From: CAZIXN01 sp039180415
GTDB taxonomy: Bacteria > Planctomycetota > Phycisphaerae > Phycisphaerales > Phycisphaeraceae
Assembly: GCA_039180415.1 (NCBI GenBank)
Contig: JBCDDH010000020.1
Span: forward strand, 1-48,129
Direction: 5' to 3'
Length of the DNA: 48,129 nucleotides
Of the stretch, positions 33,937 to 42,220 are shown piece by piece. The translations under genes and the position numbers were made by a program. The number at the start of each line of letters is the position of its first letter. The first letter of the stretch is position 1. Below the pieces are notes generated by a model, which worked only from the letters and a program-made list of their open reading frames with translations, ran no database searches and had not been told where the DNA came from.

Positions 33937-34958
33937 TCAATCGGGGCGACTCGATTTGAACGTGCGGCCTCCTGCTCCCAAAGCAGGCAAACTCAGCCGC
34001 AAGCACCGCCGGTTGAACACCCGCCCGCGGTCGTCCCGGTAGCCGTGCAGCATCACCCGATCCGCGCGTTGGATGCCCTTGGTCGCACGACGCTCGGGCG
34101 TTGCACTCGGCCGACCGAGACGCTTCATCACCCGGCTGGCTTCGATCCGGATCACCCCGGCCGGATCTAAATCCTTCCGCCACATAATGCGTGTCGGCAC
34201 CTCCGCAAACACCAGGTCCTCGGGGCTCTCCGGCTTCGTCTGCTCACGCCAAGCCTCCGCGGCGCCGGCCACCTCGGGCCGCATGGGCAACTCGTCGTCG
34301 CGGTCCATCTTCTGAACCTCCGGATCGAGCCGCCGCACGGCATCCTCCGTCGTCTCCAACAATTCCGACAGCTGCGTGACCGACAACGCCGCCGGCTTCT
34401 CCCCCACTTCCGCCCTTTGCAAGCTGCCACCCGGCTCTTTTTCCGCCTCACGCGCCACGTTCTCCGAAAGCAGGTGCTCGGCCACACACCACTTCAAGAA
34501 CGTGGAGACCGCGTTCGGCCCCGCGCGAAACTCGACGCCGCGTAACCCGCGTCCGCCCGATCTTCCAGCCACCGGTTCACCTCCTGCGCGGTGATGTCGC
34601 CCAGCCGCTTCAGCCGCCGCACGGACGCCAGCGACTCCACCCACCACCGCAGCTCGTCGCGGTACTTCGCCGTCCGCCGCTGCATCCGGCCGCTCGCCAG
34701 GAAACGCTCCAACGCCTCCGCGATCGGCGTCTGCCGACCCTCCGTCACCTCCAAATCTCGCGGCCGGACCACGCCCCGCCGAATCAGGTCCACGCGCTGC
34801 TCGTACTCCGCGATGCGCACCACCGCGACGTCCCGCCCCTCCGCGTCGCTGCTCATCTTCCGTTTGAGACGCTTGCCGTGCTCGTCGTAAAGCGTCGCCC
34901 ACCACCCCGTCCGTCCCTGCTTCCGCCAAGGCTCGCGTCGTCGTTGCATGTCTCGCAC
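33937..34958 (-). pseudogene. Decayed tyrosine recombinase/integrase
   Basis: The first part (34958 to about 34520) encodes the N-terminal DNA-binding and SAM-like domains (RTGWWATLYDEHGKRLKRKM, RTAKYRDELRWWVESLASVR, ITAQEVNRWLEDRAD). A frameshift near 34515-34525 moves the frame to AGPNAVSTFLKWCVAEHLLSE, then KPAALSVTQLSELLETTEDAV and PTRIMWRKDLDPAGVI. The GLRRGE segment with the first catalytic arginine is missing. The end breaks off at DDRGRVFN where a HALRHTF motif and tyrosine should follow; codons thereafter are the tRNA-Pro remnant. It cannot recombine DNA. It abuts copy B, as integrases abut their att site. Confidence 0.8.
33941..33987 (-). other. tRNA-Pro(TGG) 3' remnant (att-like site, copy B)
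   Basis: Minus-strand CCTGCTTTGGGAGCAGG gives a perfect five-pair anticodon stem with TGG, then T-arm ACGTTCAAATCG and 3' acceptor GTCGCCCCGA. The sequence 5' of it is integrase code, not a D-arm or acceptor strand. It is thus not a complete tRNA. The integrase pseudogene reads through it to the stop at 33937. Confidence 0.8.
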
Positions 34959-34959
34959 G

Positions 34960-35220
34960 CTAACCCGCCTCTCGCTTCGTGCCTACGCGTTTGAGTAATC
35001 CCCCGGATGTCCCGAGCCCGGGAACCGCCGCGCTGCCCACCACCACCGCCGGCTCCGCCTGCGCATCCATCGCCTCGATCAGCGGCCCCCACCAGCGCGG
35101 ACGCCCGCTGCGCCGATCCGCCCGCGGCAGCTTCCCCGTCTGCTCCCAATTCCGGATCGTGTACCGGCTCACGCCGTACCGCGCACACAGATCAACCGTC
35201 GAGAACCAACGCCGACTCAT
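34960..35220 (-). CDS. Excisionase/AlpA-like small HTH protein
   Basis: 86 residues; RWFSTVDLCARYGVSRYTIR-NWEQTGKLPRADRRSGRPRWWG is the MerR/AlpA-type winged helix that recombination directionality factors use, with a hydrophobic glycine-rich tail of unknown use. It begins (ATG 35220) four bases from the RuvC-like gene's stop at 35225 and ends one base before the integrase remnant on the same strand, so the three form a unit typical of integrative elements. DNA target and activity are unknown. Confidence 0.7.
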   Translation of the reverse strand: MSRRWFSTVDLCARYGVSRYTIRNWEQTGKLPRADRRSGRPRWWGPLIEAMDAQAEPAVVVGSAAVPGLGTSGGLLKRVGTKREAG

Positions 35221-35224
35221 CGCC

Positions 35225-35893
35225 TCAGCCACTGCGCACCTCCTCACGTTGCTCCAGCCACCACCGCCCCATCGCGATCGCGTCGCCCACATCGCCGCCG
35301 CCGTCCCGCGCCGCCACCGCTCCATACGCCGGCAACTCCGCGCCCAGCAGCTGCGTCCGCACCGACTTCCGCTTGCCCCGCGTCCACTGCTCCGCCGTCA
35401 CCGACACCAACCGCTCCGGCGCCACCAACCGACGCAGCGCCTCCCTCAGCGCACCCGCCGCCAAGCCGTACACGCTCAGCCCCGCCCCGCCGCCGCCGTG
35501 CCGCCCGCGGTGCACCTTCCCGCTGGGCACCTCGATCACGCCCACCGCCGGCTGCGCGACGCCGGCGAACAACTCGAATAAGTCGGCGACCATGGCGTCG
35601 ATCCGCGCCAACGCCGGCCGCTTGCCCGGCAACCGCAGCAACCCCGCCTCCACCACCGTCGCGTCGGGCCGCAGCACCGCGTAGCCCGTCGAAGTGGATG
35701 GCGGGTCCAGGCTGAGGACGGTTTGGAACTCGTCGTGGCGACGGGCGTTCGATGCCGGCAGCGGAGACGGTGCTTCGGGATGGCCACATGCCGTCCCCGG
35801 TGTCGCGTTCGCACCGGCTGTCACGCGGTCATTACCGCGGTGGGCAAGCGGCGCTGCCCGCTCGGAGCCACCCCGCCTCCGGCCGGAGCTCAT
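35225..35893 (-). CDS. RuvC-like RNase H-fold nuclease of an integrated element
   Basis: Core of about 160 residues with the RNase H-like acidic residues: TVLSLDPPSTSTGYAVL (first Asp), VGVIEVPSGKVHRGRHG (Glu) and GGDVGDAIAMGRWWLEQ (Asp pair). This matches phage/element RuvC-type Holliday junction resolvases. The stretch before the core (MSSGRRRGGSERAAPLAHRG..) is low-complexity; starts at ATG 35893 or GTG 35824 both fit, and a shorter start is not visible, so the true N-terminus is uncertain. Stop 35225 is four bases from the excisionase ATG. Likely involved in resolving element DNA junctions. Confidence 0.65.
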   Translation of the reverse strand: MSSGRRRGGSERAAPLAHRGNDRVTAGANATPGTACGHPEAPSPLPASNARRHDEFQTVLSLDPPSTSTGYAVLRPDATVVEAGLLRLPGKRPALARIDAMVADLFELFAGVAQPAVGVIEVPSGKVHRGRHGGGGAGLSVYGLAAGALREALRRLVAPERLVSVTAEQWTRGKRKSVRTQLLGAELPAYGAVAARDGGGDVGDAIAMGRWWLEQREEVRSG

Positions 35894-36001
35894 CGCGAGG
35901 GGCCGGCGAAAGCCCCTTGACCCCGGCTCCGACCATAAGTAATCTAACCTTACTAGTGATGACGTTAGGGGGCGTATCACCCCTCCCGGAGACCCCGAAC
36001 C

Positions 36002-36325
36002 GTGCCCCTCCCCCCGCTTACCGCCCTGAATTTCGCCGTGATCACCGAGCTGGTCACGGGCAAAAAGGCCGGCCGTGATCTGCGCGAAGCCCTGCGTGTG
36101 AAACACGGCTACCGCCGCTCGTTCCCGGCCTTCTACCAGCTCATGAGCCGGCTCGAAGAGCAGGGGTTCGTCCGCGGCGAATACTTCAATGTCCCGATCG
36201 GTGATCAGGAGGTTCGCGAGCGGCGGTACGCCATCTCCGGGAAGGGCACCGACGCTTGGAATGAAACCCGCGCGTTCTACGCGACGCAAGCCTTGGATGC
36301 CGGCATGGCCGCGGAGGGTGTGTGA
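36002..36325 (+). CDS. PadR-like winged-helix protein
   Basis: 107 residues. NFAVITELVTGKKAGRDLREAL and RRSFPAFYQLMSRLEEQGFV (first 20) give the PadR-like helix layout, with QEVRERRYAISGKGTDAWNE as the wing. GTG start at 36002, directly after the AT-rich TAATCTAACCTTACTAGTGA region (35940-35959) that may hold its promoter. It is immediately followed by the 231-residue gene, ATG right after its TGA, implying one transcript. Probably a regulator of that gene (inference). Confidence 0.65.
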   Translation: MPLPPLTALNFAVITELVTGKKAGRDLREALRVKHGYRRSFPAFYQLMSRLEEQGFVRGEYFNVPIGDQEVRERRYAISGKGTDAWNETRAFYATQALDAGMAAEGV

Positions 36326-37021
36326 ATGGCCAAGGAAAAACGTTTCCGCATGCCCGACAGTACCGCGATGGATAGATTGCTTTCTCGTCCTCGTTTTCCC
36401 GCGCTCCTCGCCAAACACCCTGAATTGCAAGAGGAGATTGTTAAAAACCTTGAACTTGTTATCGGAGCATTTGAAGCAACAATTAAAAGCGATTACCGCA
36501 TACGCTCGCACAATGGAAGCTTGGGCAGTCGTAACTCGCTTCGTACCAGAGTGACCACTTTGCGTAAGTACCGCAATGATCTGGCGCAAGTGAAGCAAGG
36601 CGTGGCAGACGATGATCTTTTCCGCAATAGAATCCTCCTGCAGTTCCATACGAACGTTGTGGGCTACTTCGTTATGCGGGACATTCATGATGACGACCAA
36701 CACTTGGCCGAAGTCTTCTACGACCTCGACGCCATGTACACCCTGCGCCAGCGCCCGCTCACCCGCGCGATGTACTTCGCCGGACTGGTCTTCGGACGTG
36801 GCGTCCGCGTGGAGTCGTACAATGACACGTGCATGCAGATCTATCGCGACCTGCTCCTGATCGAAGCCGCGACCGAAGGCAAGTGGGCCCGACGCGCTGC
36901 CACGCTCCCCGTCGCAGCTCGCGCCGCGGCTGACTGGTGCCGTACCGCGTGGATGCTGCTCCCCCGCGCTGCGCGTTGGGCGCTCGGCGGCCTCGCCATC
37001 GCCCGTAGCGGCGTGATGTAA
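36326..37021 (+). CDS. Unrecognised 231-residue protein partnered with the PadR-like gene
   Basis: Not recognised. N-terminal two thirds soluble and helical with charged stretches (LRTRVTTLRKYRNDLAQVKQ, HDDDQHLAEVFYDLDAMYTL, RVESYNDTCMQIYRDLLLIE). The C-terminus is a mildly hydrophobic, tryptophan- and arginine-bearing segment (ADWCRTAWMLLPRAARWALG) that may touch the membrane. Base composition is lower in GC in the first half (36410-36620) than in neighbours, suggesting a transferred gene. Starts one base after the PadR-like stop. Confidence 0.6.
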   Translation: MAKEKRFRMPDSTAMDRLLSRPRFPALLAKHPELQEEIVKNLELVIGAFEATIKSDYRIRSHNGSLGSRNSLRTRVTTLRKYRNDLAQVKQGVADDDLFRNRILLQFHTNVVGYFVMRDIHDDDQHLAEVFYDLDAMYTLRQRPLTRAMYFAGLVFGRGVRVESYNDTCMQIYRDLLLIEAATEGKWARRAATLPVAARAAADWCRTAWMLLPRAARWALGGLAIARSGVM

Positions 37022-37350
37022 ATCGACGAAACGATCGCCACCACTAGGTGCGCTCACCGCCATCGAAACCGACCACGCTTCGTCAACAAACTCTCGGCGG
37101 CCGGCGAAACTCACGCGTCACCCCCGCCGGCTTTCGTCGCCCGCCACGCCGCGGCGGGGCCTTTGGCGCGATCCTGATCCGGTGCCGCCTTGGGAGTGGC
37201 GGAAGAATGACTAATTCATCAGCTACAGCAGGCCGCCCCTGCTTAGTGAGTTTTCCACCAGGACATCTGTGATGATTGCACCCCGTACATCGTCACGTTA
37301 ATGTCATGTTTTCGTACTCCTCTGAAACCTTACCGGGACCAAACTTTAAC
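37022..37350. other. Intergenic stretch with one terminator-like hairpin
   Basis: 329 bases without a supported gene. GCCGGCG (37100-37106) pairs with CGCCGGC (37125-37131), followed by TTTCG; a weak terminator for the pair of genes to the left. The last 100 bases, before ATG 37351, are AT-richer and probably contain the promoter of the following lipoprotein gene. Confidence 0.4.
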
Positions 37351-38256
37351 ATGCTTTATCGACTACTCCTGCTGGCTTGCACTGTCGCAATATTTAGCGG
37401 CTGCAGCTCTTTCGTCAAGAACCCACAGACGGTTGCCGCGACAAAATCAGGCTATACGTACATACCGCTTGACTCGTTCGCAGTTGATCTTACCGATGAG
37501 TCGAAGCAAGTTGTGGATACGGCTACAGATGCTTCCGACAAGCGGAAAATCTTAGAGTTGTTGCCTGACAATAATGTACGGGTATCAGTCGAGCAGTTCG
37601 ATGCCAAAGGCGGCATTACCTACGGTATCGCCACAAGCACCGCGAAAGGCTCTACATACAAAGTCACAGTCGATTACATCAATGTTGATACAGTTAACTT
37701 GCAGCTGTATATAGCAAAGAAGGCTCGAAACCATAAAACTGGAATCTACGAGTTCGTCGGGCTGAATGAACCAAATACAGGCAAATACACCTTTTTCTCT
37801 GAGTATTACCTCACCGAACGAGACGCGCCTACAGGCGATGATGGCGACAATTATGTCAAGGTTAACATTCCAATCTATGTAGGCATCGGCTTAAGAGTTG
37901 CTGCGGATGTTGAATCAATACGATCCAACGTAAAAATCACAAGCCTTCCTGCGATTTCAGCCGCGGCGGAAGCTGGGCGGGTTAATGGCACGCTGACCAT
38001 CCAAACGCTAGGGATCAACGGCAAGTTGGTTTCGGCTGCCTTGCCATTGCAAAGTGAACTGAATACGACGACGGCGCAGAATGCAGTCTCCTCTATTGGA
38101 GCAATTAAGGCACTTCTGTACGACGAGAATACCGTCGTCAGACCCAGAGTCGTGGGGATATATCTACCGTTGCCGGGAGGAAAGCCTCTAGTGAATGCAA
38201 TCGTTTCAGCAATTTCCAGCAAGCCCGTGCCGTGGGAACCCAAGCCTATCAACTAG
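37351..38256 (+). CDS. AT-rich predicted lipoprotein, unknown function
   Basis: 301 residues with lipobox LLLLACTVAIFSGC (Cys18), so likely anchored to a membrane by lipid. The mature part is beta-rich without recognised domain (SAVDLTDESKQVVDTA-like, YKVTVDYINVDTVNLQLYIA, IYVGIGLRVAADVESIRSNV, VRPRVVGIYLPLPGGKPLVN). ATG 37351 is chosen over 37276 because it yields the lipoprotein signal. GC is close to 48%, far below the chromosome's, a clear sign of transfer. The stop runs into TAGGCGTTATG, reminiscent of a cassette end, but no full attC is visible. Confidence 0.6.
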   Translation: MLYRLLLLACTVAIFSGCSSFVKNPQTVAATKSGYTYIPLDSFAVDLTDESKQVVDTATDASDKRKILELLPDNNVRVSVEQFDAKGGITYGIATSTAKGSTYKVTVDYINVDTVNLQLYIAKKARNHKTGIYEFVGLNEPNTGKYTFFSEYYLTERDAPTGDDGDNYVKVNIPIYVGIGLRVAADVESIRSNVKITSLPAISAAAEAGRVNGTLTIQTLGINGKLVSAALPLQSELNTTTAQNAVSSIGAIKALLYDENTVVRPRVVGIYLPLPGGKPLVNAIVSAISSKPVPWEPKPIN

Positions 38257-38312
38257 GCGTTATGTGAGAACTCTGTCGGCGATCGTATCGTAGGTGTGGC
38301 CTAGATGATTTC

Positions 38313-38405
38313 ATGCTCACGGACGAGCAGTGGTCGGCGATTAAACCGCACCTGCCGCGGTCCACGGCCACGACCGAGCCCCCACCGTCGCCGCTCATTT
38401 CGTGA
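38313..38405 (+). pseudogene. IS5-family transposase N-terminal remnant
   Basis: Reads MLTDEQWSAIKPHLPRS from ATG 38313, the usual start of IS5/IS4-group transposases (LTDEQW..I.P.LP), then loses similarity and reaches a stop at about 38403-38405. No DDE domain follows. The rest of 38257-38619 holds the zinc-ribbon-like fragment at 38411-38478 and no gene. Confidence 0.65.
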
Positions 38406-38410
38406 AGTGC

Positions 38411-38478
38411 CCCGACACCGATCGGCTGCTCTGGCTGGTCGAATGCCGGTACTGCGGAGAGCACCATTACCACGGCCC
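38411..38478 (+). repeat. Zinc-ribbon-like coding fragment, copy 1
   Basis: Encodes DRLLWLVECRYCGEHHYHG. A near-identical direct copy is at 41594-41661 (about seven differences in 68 bases); together they flank the 973-residue gene. Confidence 0.7.
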
Positions 38479-38619
38479 ATGCTGGGGACTGAACCGCAAG
38501 ACGATATACATCGCACTCTAACGCAAATTATTGAACTTACCCGAGTAGCTCATCCATTGTGGTACGGAAACATCGGGGCGATAGGGTAAGCGTGAGTATG
38601 CCTTCTTCAATTAGGGATT

Positions 38620-41541
38620 ATGAACATGCACGCGATACGAGGAACTCGTTTGATTTGTTGGCTCGTCGTGTTGGCCAGCTTCATAGTGTGGGCCTCCCCC
38701 TGCCGAGCCACGGAGCGTCCACTCGGCGTGGTGTTTCTTCAGAACACGCGGATCGCGACGGGCGATCCAGTTGAGTCGGACAAAATCTCGCTGCTCGAAC
38801 GGGAGGTCTTTCGCCAGGCGGTTGCGCGGGCCATCGAAGAGCACGCGGGTTGGCTGGTGGTCGACGTGAATCTCCACGAAACCGCAGCCGGCCTCGACGA
38901 TCTACCGTCGCTCCAGCTGCGAACCCGACTTGCGAGAGTATTGACCGACGACGAGCCGACCATGATTCGGTATACGTGGTCGATCGAGAAGCGCAATGAA
39001 GGCGGACAGCCTTGGCGACGTGTTGCTGAGTGGGAATCCGAGATCAAGTACAGCCGGCTGTTCCTACTGTCCCTGGCTGATGCGGTCCGCAAGCACGAGG
39101 CATCTGAGATTCTTCCTGCTTTGACTGCAGCGAACCTGGCTGCGACCAACCCGATCAATAGCGAGAGCGAAGGCGGCATTCCCGAAGACATCGCTACGCT
39201 GCTGTCTACGAACAACGTGGTTGCGCAATGGCAGGCTGCGCGCAAGCTCACTCAACTCATTCATGTGAATGGCGTCTCAGCGGTCCGCATCGCAGCGAGA
39301 GCACGCTCGTACGCGTTGCTTTCGGAACTGACGCGTCCGTACCTTTCGTCTGTGTCGCAAGTTTACGCCGCACGAGCGATACTCGGCGCAGACCGCGCCG
39401 TGCATCTAGCGAAGGATGATCTAAACACCGGCCTGAGCCAGTCGTACGTCTTGTCGCTCACCGGATTTCACCGGACGAGCGGCTGGATTTTTTCTTCACT
39501 CCAGCGCGGGCTCGGATTCGATCTCGAAACGATTCCGCCGTGGTCGAAGGCCACGCAGGCTCTGACGTTGTTTCGCCACGAGCGACTGAGTCAACTCGCT
39601 GATGCTGAGGGCAACAAGCAGGCCGCGTTGCTCGCGCTCATCGCGCAGGAGGACCGACCCTTTGAGGTTGAACGCGACGAGGCGGCGGTTCGGTCACTTC
39701 GGCATAACCCGCTCTCGATCCGCACGTTGCTCTGTTGGTGGACCGACGTTGGCGTTGGACGGGGACAACAATTGATCCGATTGGATGTCGCTGTGATGGC
39801 CAAGCTGCTCGAAGAGCAGGCCGCCGTGGTGTCCGGCGTGCCAGACGAAGTCGCGGAAGCGTTGCGGCGTGCGCGAAGTCTCCCTTCGCAAGGGGTGGCG
39901 ATCCGAGCGCTGCGGAACGCCGACGACTCATCAGCGCATGGCGATCGCCTGTCGGCACTAGGGTTTCTATTGCTCGATGCGTCGGTGACGCTCAGAGAAC
40001 GTGAGGCCGAGTTTGTTTGGTCGTCGCTCAACGCGGATGCAGGCCCCATTGTCGATCTGGTCAGCGAGCACTTCAGCGAGCACCCAGTTGCCCCAATGAT
40101 CCGCCTCTACGGCTACCGCCCGGGCGACGACCGTAGCACTTATGTGCAACTGCTCGATGACTACGACTTCGGCGATCTTCCCCCGTCGATGCGTCCGCTC
40201 TGGGAGCCATGGAACCTAGCAGGCCTGTACACGCACGAGGCTTATCAACATCAATGGCTGCGTTTAGGGCAGCACGTCGATTCGACCGCGCACGGGCTCG
40301 CGGACCGGGTCAACAACGCTTTTTTAGGATCGAACAACCCTCGCCGTTTCAACACCGCGTTCAACCTCCTTAAGTATTTTAGCGCCGCCCATCCCGCGGG
40401 AGCGATCGGTTACACCGCCGAGGCAGAGATCGATGGCGAAGGTCAAGTCGCTTACATAGAACGGCTGGGCGAATCGATGCCGGAGGTTGCTTACCAGTGG
40501 GCCTTTCGGCTTCGGCGTGCGGGCCGGCTTGAGGATGCACGCCATTGGTTCGAAAAGGCGGTTGCGGGAACCCGAGATCCTTGGATTCGGCTAGACCTAT
40601 CAAATCTGTTGTGGGAGTTGGGCGATGATGAAGCGAACGTGCGGGTACTGCTCAAAGCTTTGGAGCTTCCTGATTCCGGGTTGGCGCATTCCCGGGTAAA
40701 TCATCGGCTGTCGCGTGCCTACCTGCGTGCCGGCAATCTCGTTCAGGCCGTCGACGTGGGCGAAGCCGCCGCTGAGTCGCATGCCGCGTGGGCTATGCAG
40801 ACCGCGGCCGTGGCTCAGGAGGCGTCAGGAAACCTGGCCCGCGCAGAACACTGGCTCGAAATCACGGCGGACCGCTACGACTCGTTGAAGCTTGTGCCCG
40901 GCGTCTTCGCGTTGAGGACCGGTCGGAACCTCGACCCAGATCGTCGGCAGCGGACCAACGCCGCTGTCGATGCGTTGGCCGACTCGCGGTTGCAGGAAAA
41001 CGTGTTTGATGCGGCCGCATACCGCATCCTGACCGGAGACGTGTCCGATGCTTTAGACATACTGGATCGCGAAGCGCCGCCCAACTACCTGATCGAACTG
41101 CTACGCATGTACGTGGCCAAACAACTGGATCGATCCGAGGTGGAAGTACAAGCGAGGGAAGCCTTAGGGCCGCTGTTGAAAAAACTCGACCCTACGCAGC
41201 CCGCGCGGCGTGCGCTGCTTATGGCTCTCACCGAAGTGGAAGCCCCGGCTCAAATTCTCTTCGTACGATTCGCCGATGAAATCGAAGACCGCCGTGTGAC
41301 GCTCGGCATCGCTCCCCGGGAAGTTAGCGCGCTTGGGCATCTGGCCCAGTCGCTCGACCATCCAAATGTCGGCAGAAGGCTCCTCGAGCTAGCGATCAGG
41401 AAAGCCGTTTGGGAAGAGAAGAGAGAGTTAAATGAGCCGGCAATCGGCTGGGCATGGCTAACGCTTGTCAGCCAAAGTGTCGATCCGCGCGAGATTCTCG
41501 GTTGGGGGAGTGGGATTGGAGCCACGGTGCCGTTGCCGTGA
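38620..41541 (+). CDS. Large exported repeat protein (TPR-like), unknown function
   Basis: 973 residues with signal peptide LICWLVVLASFIVWASPCRA. After an N-terminal domain (RPLGVVFLQNTRIATGDPVE to about residue 170, including IRYTWSIEKRNEGGQ) the body is helical. The C-terminal half has TPR-like pairs such as VAYQWAFRLRRAGRLEDARH, RLDLSNLLWELGDDEANVRV, RLSRAYLRAGNLVQAVDVGE and WAMQTAAVAQEASGNLARAE. No catalytic motif is found. ATG 38620 precedes a second in-frame ATG at 38626. The gene is flanked by two copies of a zinc-ribbon-like fragment. Likely periplasmic, perhaps a scaffold (inference). Confidence 0.65.
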   Translation: MNMHAIRGTRLICWLVVLASFIVWASPCRATERPLGVVFLQNTRIATGDPVESDKISLLEREVFRQAVARAIEEHAGWLVVDVNLHETAAGLDDLPSLQLRTRLARVLTDDEPTMIRYTWSIEKRNEGGQPWRRVAEWESEIKYSRLFLLSLADAVRKHEASEILPALTAANLAATNPINSESEGGIPEDIATLLSTNNVVAQWQAARKLTQLIHVNGVSAVRIAARARSYALLSELTRPYLSSVSQVYAARAILGADRAVHLAKDDLNTGLSQSYVLSLTGFHRTSGWIFSSLQRGLGFDLETIPPWSKATQALTLFRHERLSQLADAEGNKQAALLALIAQEDRPFEVERDEAAVRSLRHNPLSIRTLLCWWTDVGVGRGQQLIRLDVAVMAKLLEEQAAVVSGVPDEVAEALRRARSLPSQGVAIRALRNADDSSAHGDRLSALGFLLLDASVTLREREAEFVWSSLNADAGPIVDLVSEHFSEHPVAPMIRLYGYRPGDDRSTYVQLLDDYDFGDLPPSMRPLWEPWNLAGLYTHEAYQHQWLRLGQHVDSTAHGLADRVNNAFLGSNNPRRFNTAFNLLKYFSAAHPAGAIGYTAEAEIDGEGQVAYIERLGESMPEVAYQWAFRLRRAGRLEDARHWFEKAVAGTRDPWIRLDLSNLLWELGDDEANVRVLLKALELPDSGLAHSRVNHRLSRAYLRAGNLVQAVDVGEAAAESHAAWAMQTAAVAQEASGNLARAEHWLEITADRYDSLKLVPGVFALRTGRNLDPDRRQRTNAAVDALADSRLQENVFDAAAYRILTGDVSDALDILDREAPPNYLIELLRMYVAKQLDRSEVEVQAREALGPLLKKLDPTQPARRALLMALTEVEAPAQILFVRFADEIEDRRVTLGIAPREVSALGHLAQSLDHPNVGRRLLELAIRKAVWEEKRELNEPAIGWAWLTLVSQSVDPREILGWGSGIGATVPLP

Positions 41542-41593
41542 GCAAGTATTCTGGCGCACGGATCGCCGCAGCGCACCTAATGCAGTCAAGGGT

Positions 41594-41764
41594 CCCGACA
41601 CCGGTCGGCTGCTCTGGCTGGTCGAGTGCCCGTACTGCGGAGAACACCACTACCACGGGCCGCAGGAAGAGCATCGACACGACCACTGCATCGTGCCGAC
41701 CGCTGAGTCGAGCGGGGGTACAACCTGGCGTTGGCGGATGCGTGGCGGAAGGTGGCGGGGCTAG
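41594..41764 (+). pseudogene. Zinc-ribbon-like gene fragment, copy 2
   Basis: Encodes GRLLWLVECPYCGEHHYHGP then EEHRHDHCIVP to the stop at 41764, with CPYCG, HHYHG and HRHDHC cysteines/histidines arranged like a metal site. The first part before DTGRLLW belongs to no recognisable protein. Remnant of a gene whose N-terminal portion is lost; the first 68 bases repeat copy 1. Confidence 0.5.
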
Positions 41765-41784
41765 TTGATTGAAAGCCGAGACGC

Positions 41785-42102
41785 TTAGCTCGTATGGGTT
41801 TCGATCGACTCTTTCGCAGCCGCCGCTTCGGCGTCGTATTGCTCGATGAGTTGCTTGAACTCCCTGGAAGATCGTCTAGCGATTCTCAGGTAGACCAAAC
41901 CTTCAACGAGAATGAAACCCGTGCCACCAAACACGAATGCGAGCATGGCGATCATTTTCGCCTGCTCGCCGGTCTGGTCGAATGACTTGGCCACCTGATA
42001 CCCCAAGAATCCGATTGCGATTGCCGTCAGGGCCCACTGCACGGTCTTGAATGCCATGAAGATGGGGTCCTGTCGCCGTGATGAGAACTCGCGATTTTCC
42101 AT
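41785..42102 (-). CDS. Cassette-type small membrane protein, unknown
   Basis: 105 residues with two membrane helices (VQWALTAIAIGFLGYQVAKS and IAMLAFVFGGTGFILVEGLV), the second followed by YLRIARRSSREFKQLIEQYD, and an acidic tail. Not recognised further. ATG 42102 is preferred to 42156 because it fits the attC-like boundary upstream. Last unit of the array; both its borders carry GCTTAGC (41783-41789, 42135-42141), a variant of the attC core. Downstream no attC of the usual sequence is seen. Confidence 0.55.
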   Translation of the reverse strand: MENREFSSRRQDPIFMAFKTVQWALTAIAIGFLGYQVAKSFDQTGEQAKMIAMLAFVFGGTGFILVEGLVYLRIARRSSREFKQLIEQYDAEAAAAKESIETHTS

Positions 42103-42134
42103 GTACTTCAGCAGCCCACTGTTAAGAAGGAGGC

Positions 42135-42220
42135 GCTTAGCGCGTATTCGGAACAACTGTGTGAGTGGTGTAGGTCATCCGTCGCAAGCGTTGCCGGTCA
42201 ACTGCAGCCGGTAGTTAGGC
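42135..42220 (-). repeat. attC-like site 1 (shortened or divergent)
   Basis: Right end GTTAGGC (42214-42220) reads GCCTAAC on the minus strand and contains the TAA stop of the 42215-42523 gene; the inner arm GCCGGTCAACTGCAGCCGG matches site 4. The left end GCTTAGC (42135-42141) is one base off the consensus, and its arm is not similar to the others. Confidence 0.6.

Larger units (their letters stand above)
30151..33987. mobile_element. Small genomic island between two tRNA-Pro remnants
   Basis: A 3.8-kb segment bounded by copies A and B of the same tRNA 3' half in the same orientation. It carries the Cys-Cys peptide, flavoprotein, MFS carrier and SigZ-like sigma factor, all on the plus strand and visibly less GC-rich than the cco genes to the left. 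The integrase remnant lies just outside, right of copy B, so this may be one part of a tandem island series whose intact tRNA gene is outside the window. Boundaries are seen; the history is inferred. Confidence 0.6.

Noticed and set aside
33941..34020. A complete tRNA-Pro gene on the minus strand
   Set aside because: The anticodon arm, T-arm and 3' end are good, but no D-arm or 5' acceptor strand pairing with GCCCCGA exists; that side is integrase code.
35225..37114. A 629-residue version of the RuvC-like protein starting at 37114
   Set aside because: The extension overlaps two convincing plus-strand genes (36002-37021) and has no similarity to the nuclease family.
38240..38275. attC core (GCGTTATG) after the AT-rich lipoprotein
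   Set aside because: GTTATGT deviates from GTTRRRY, and no second core or paired arms could be found nearby.
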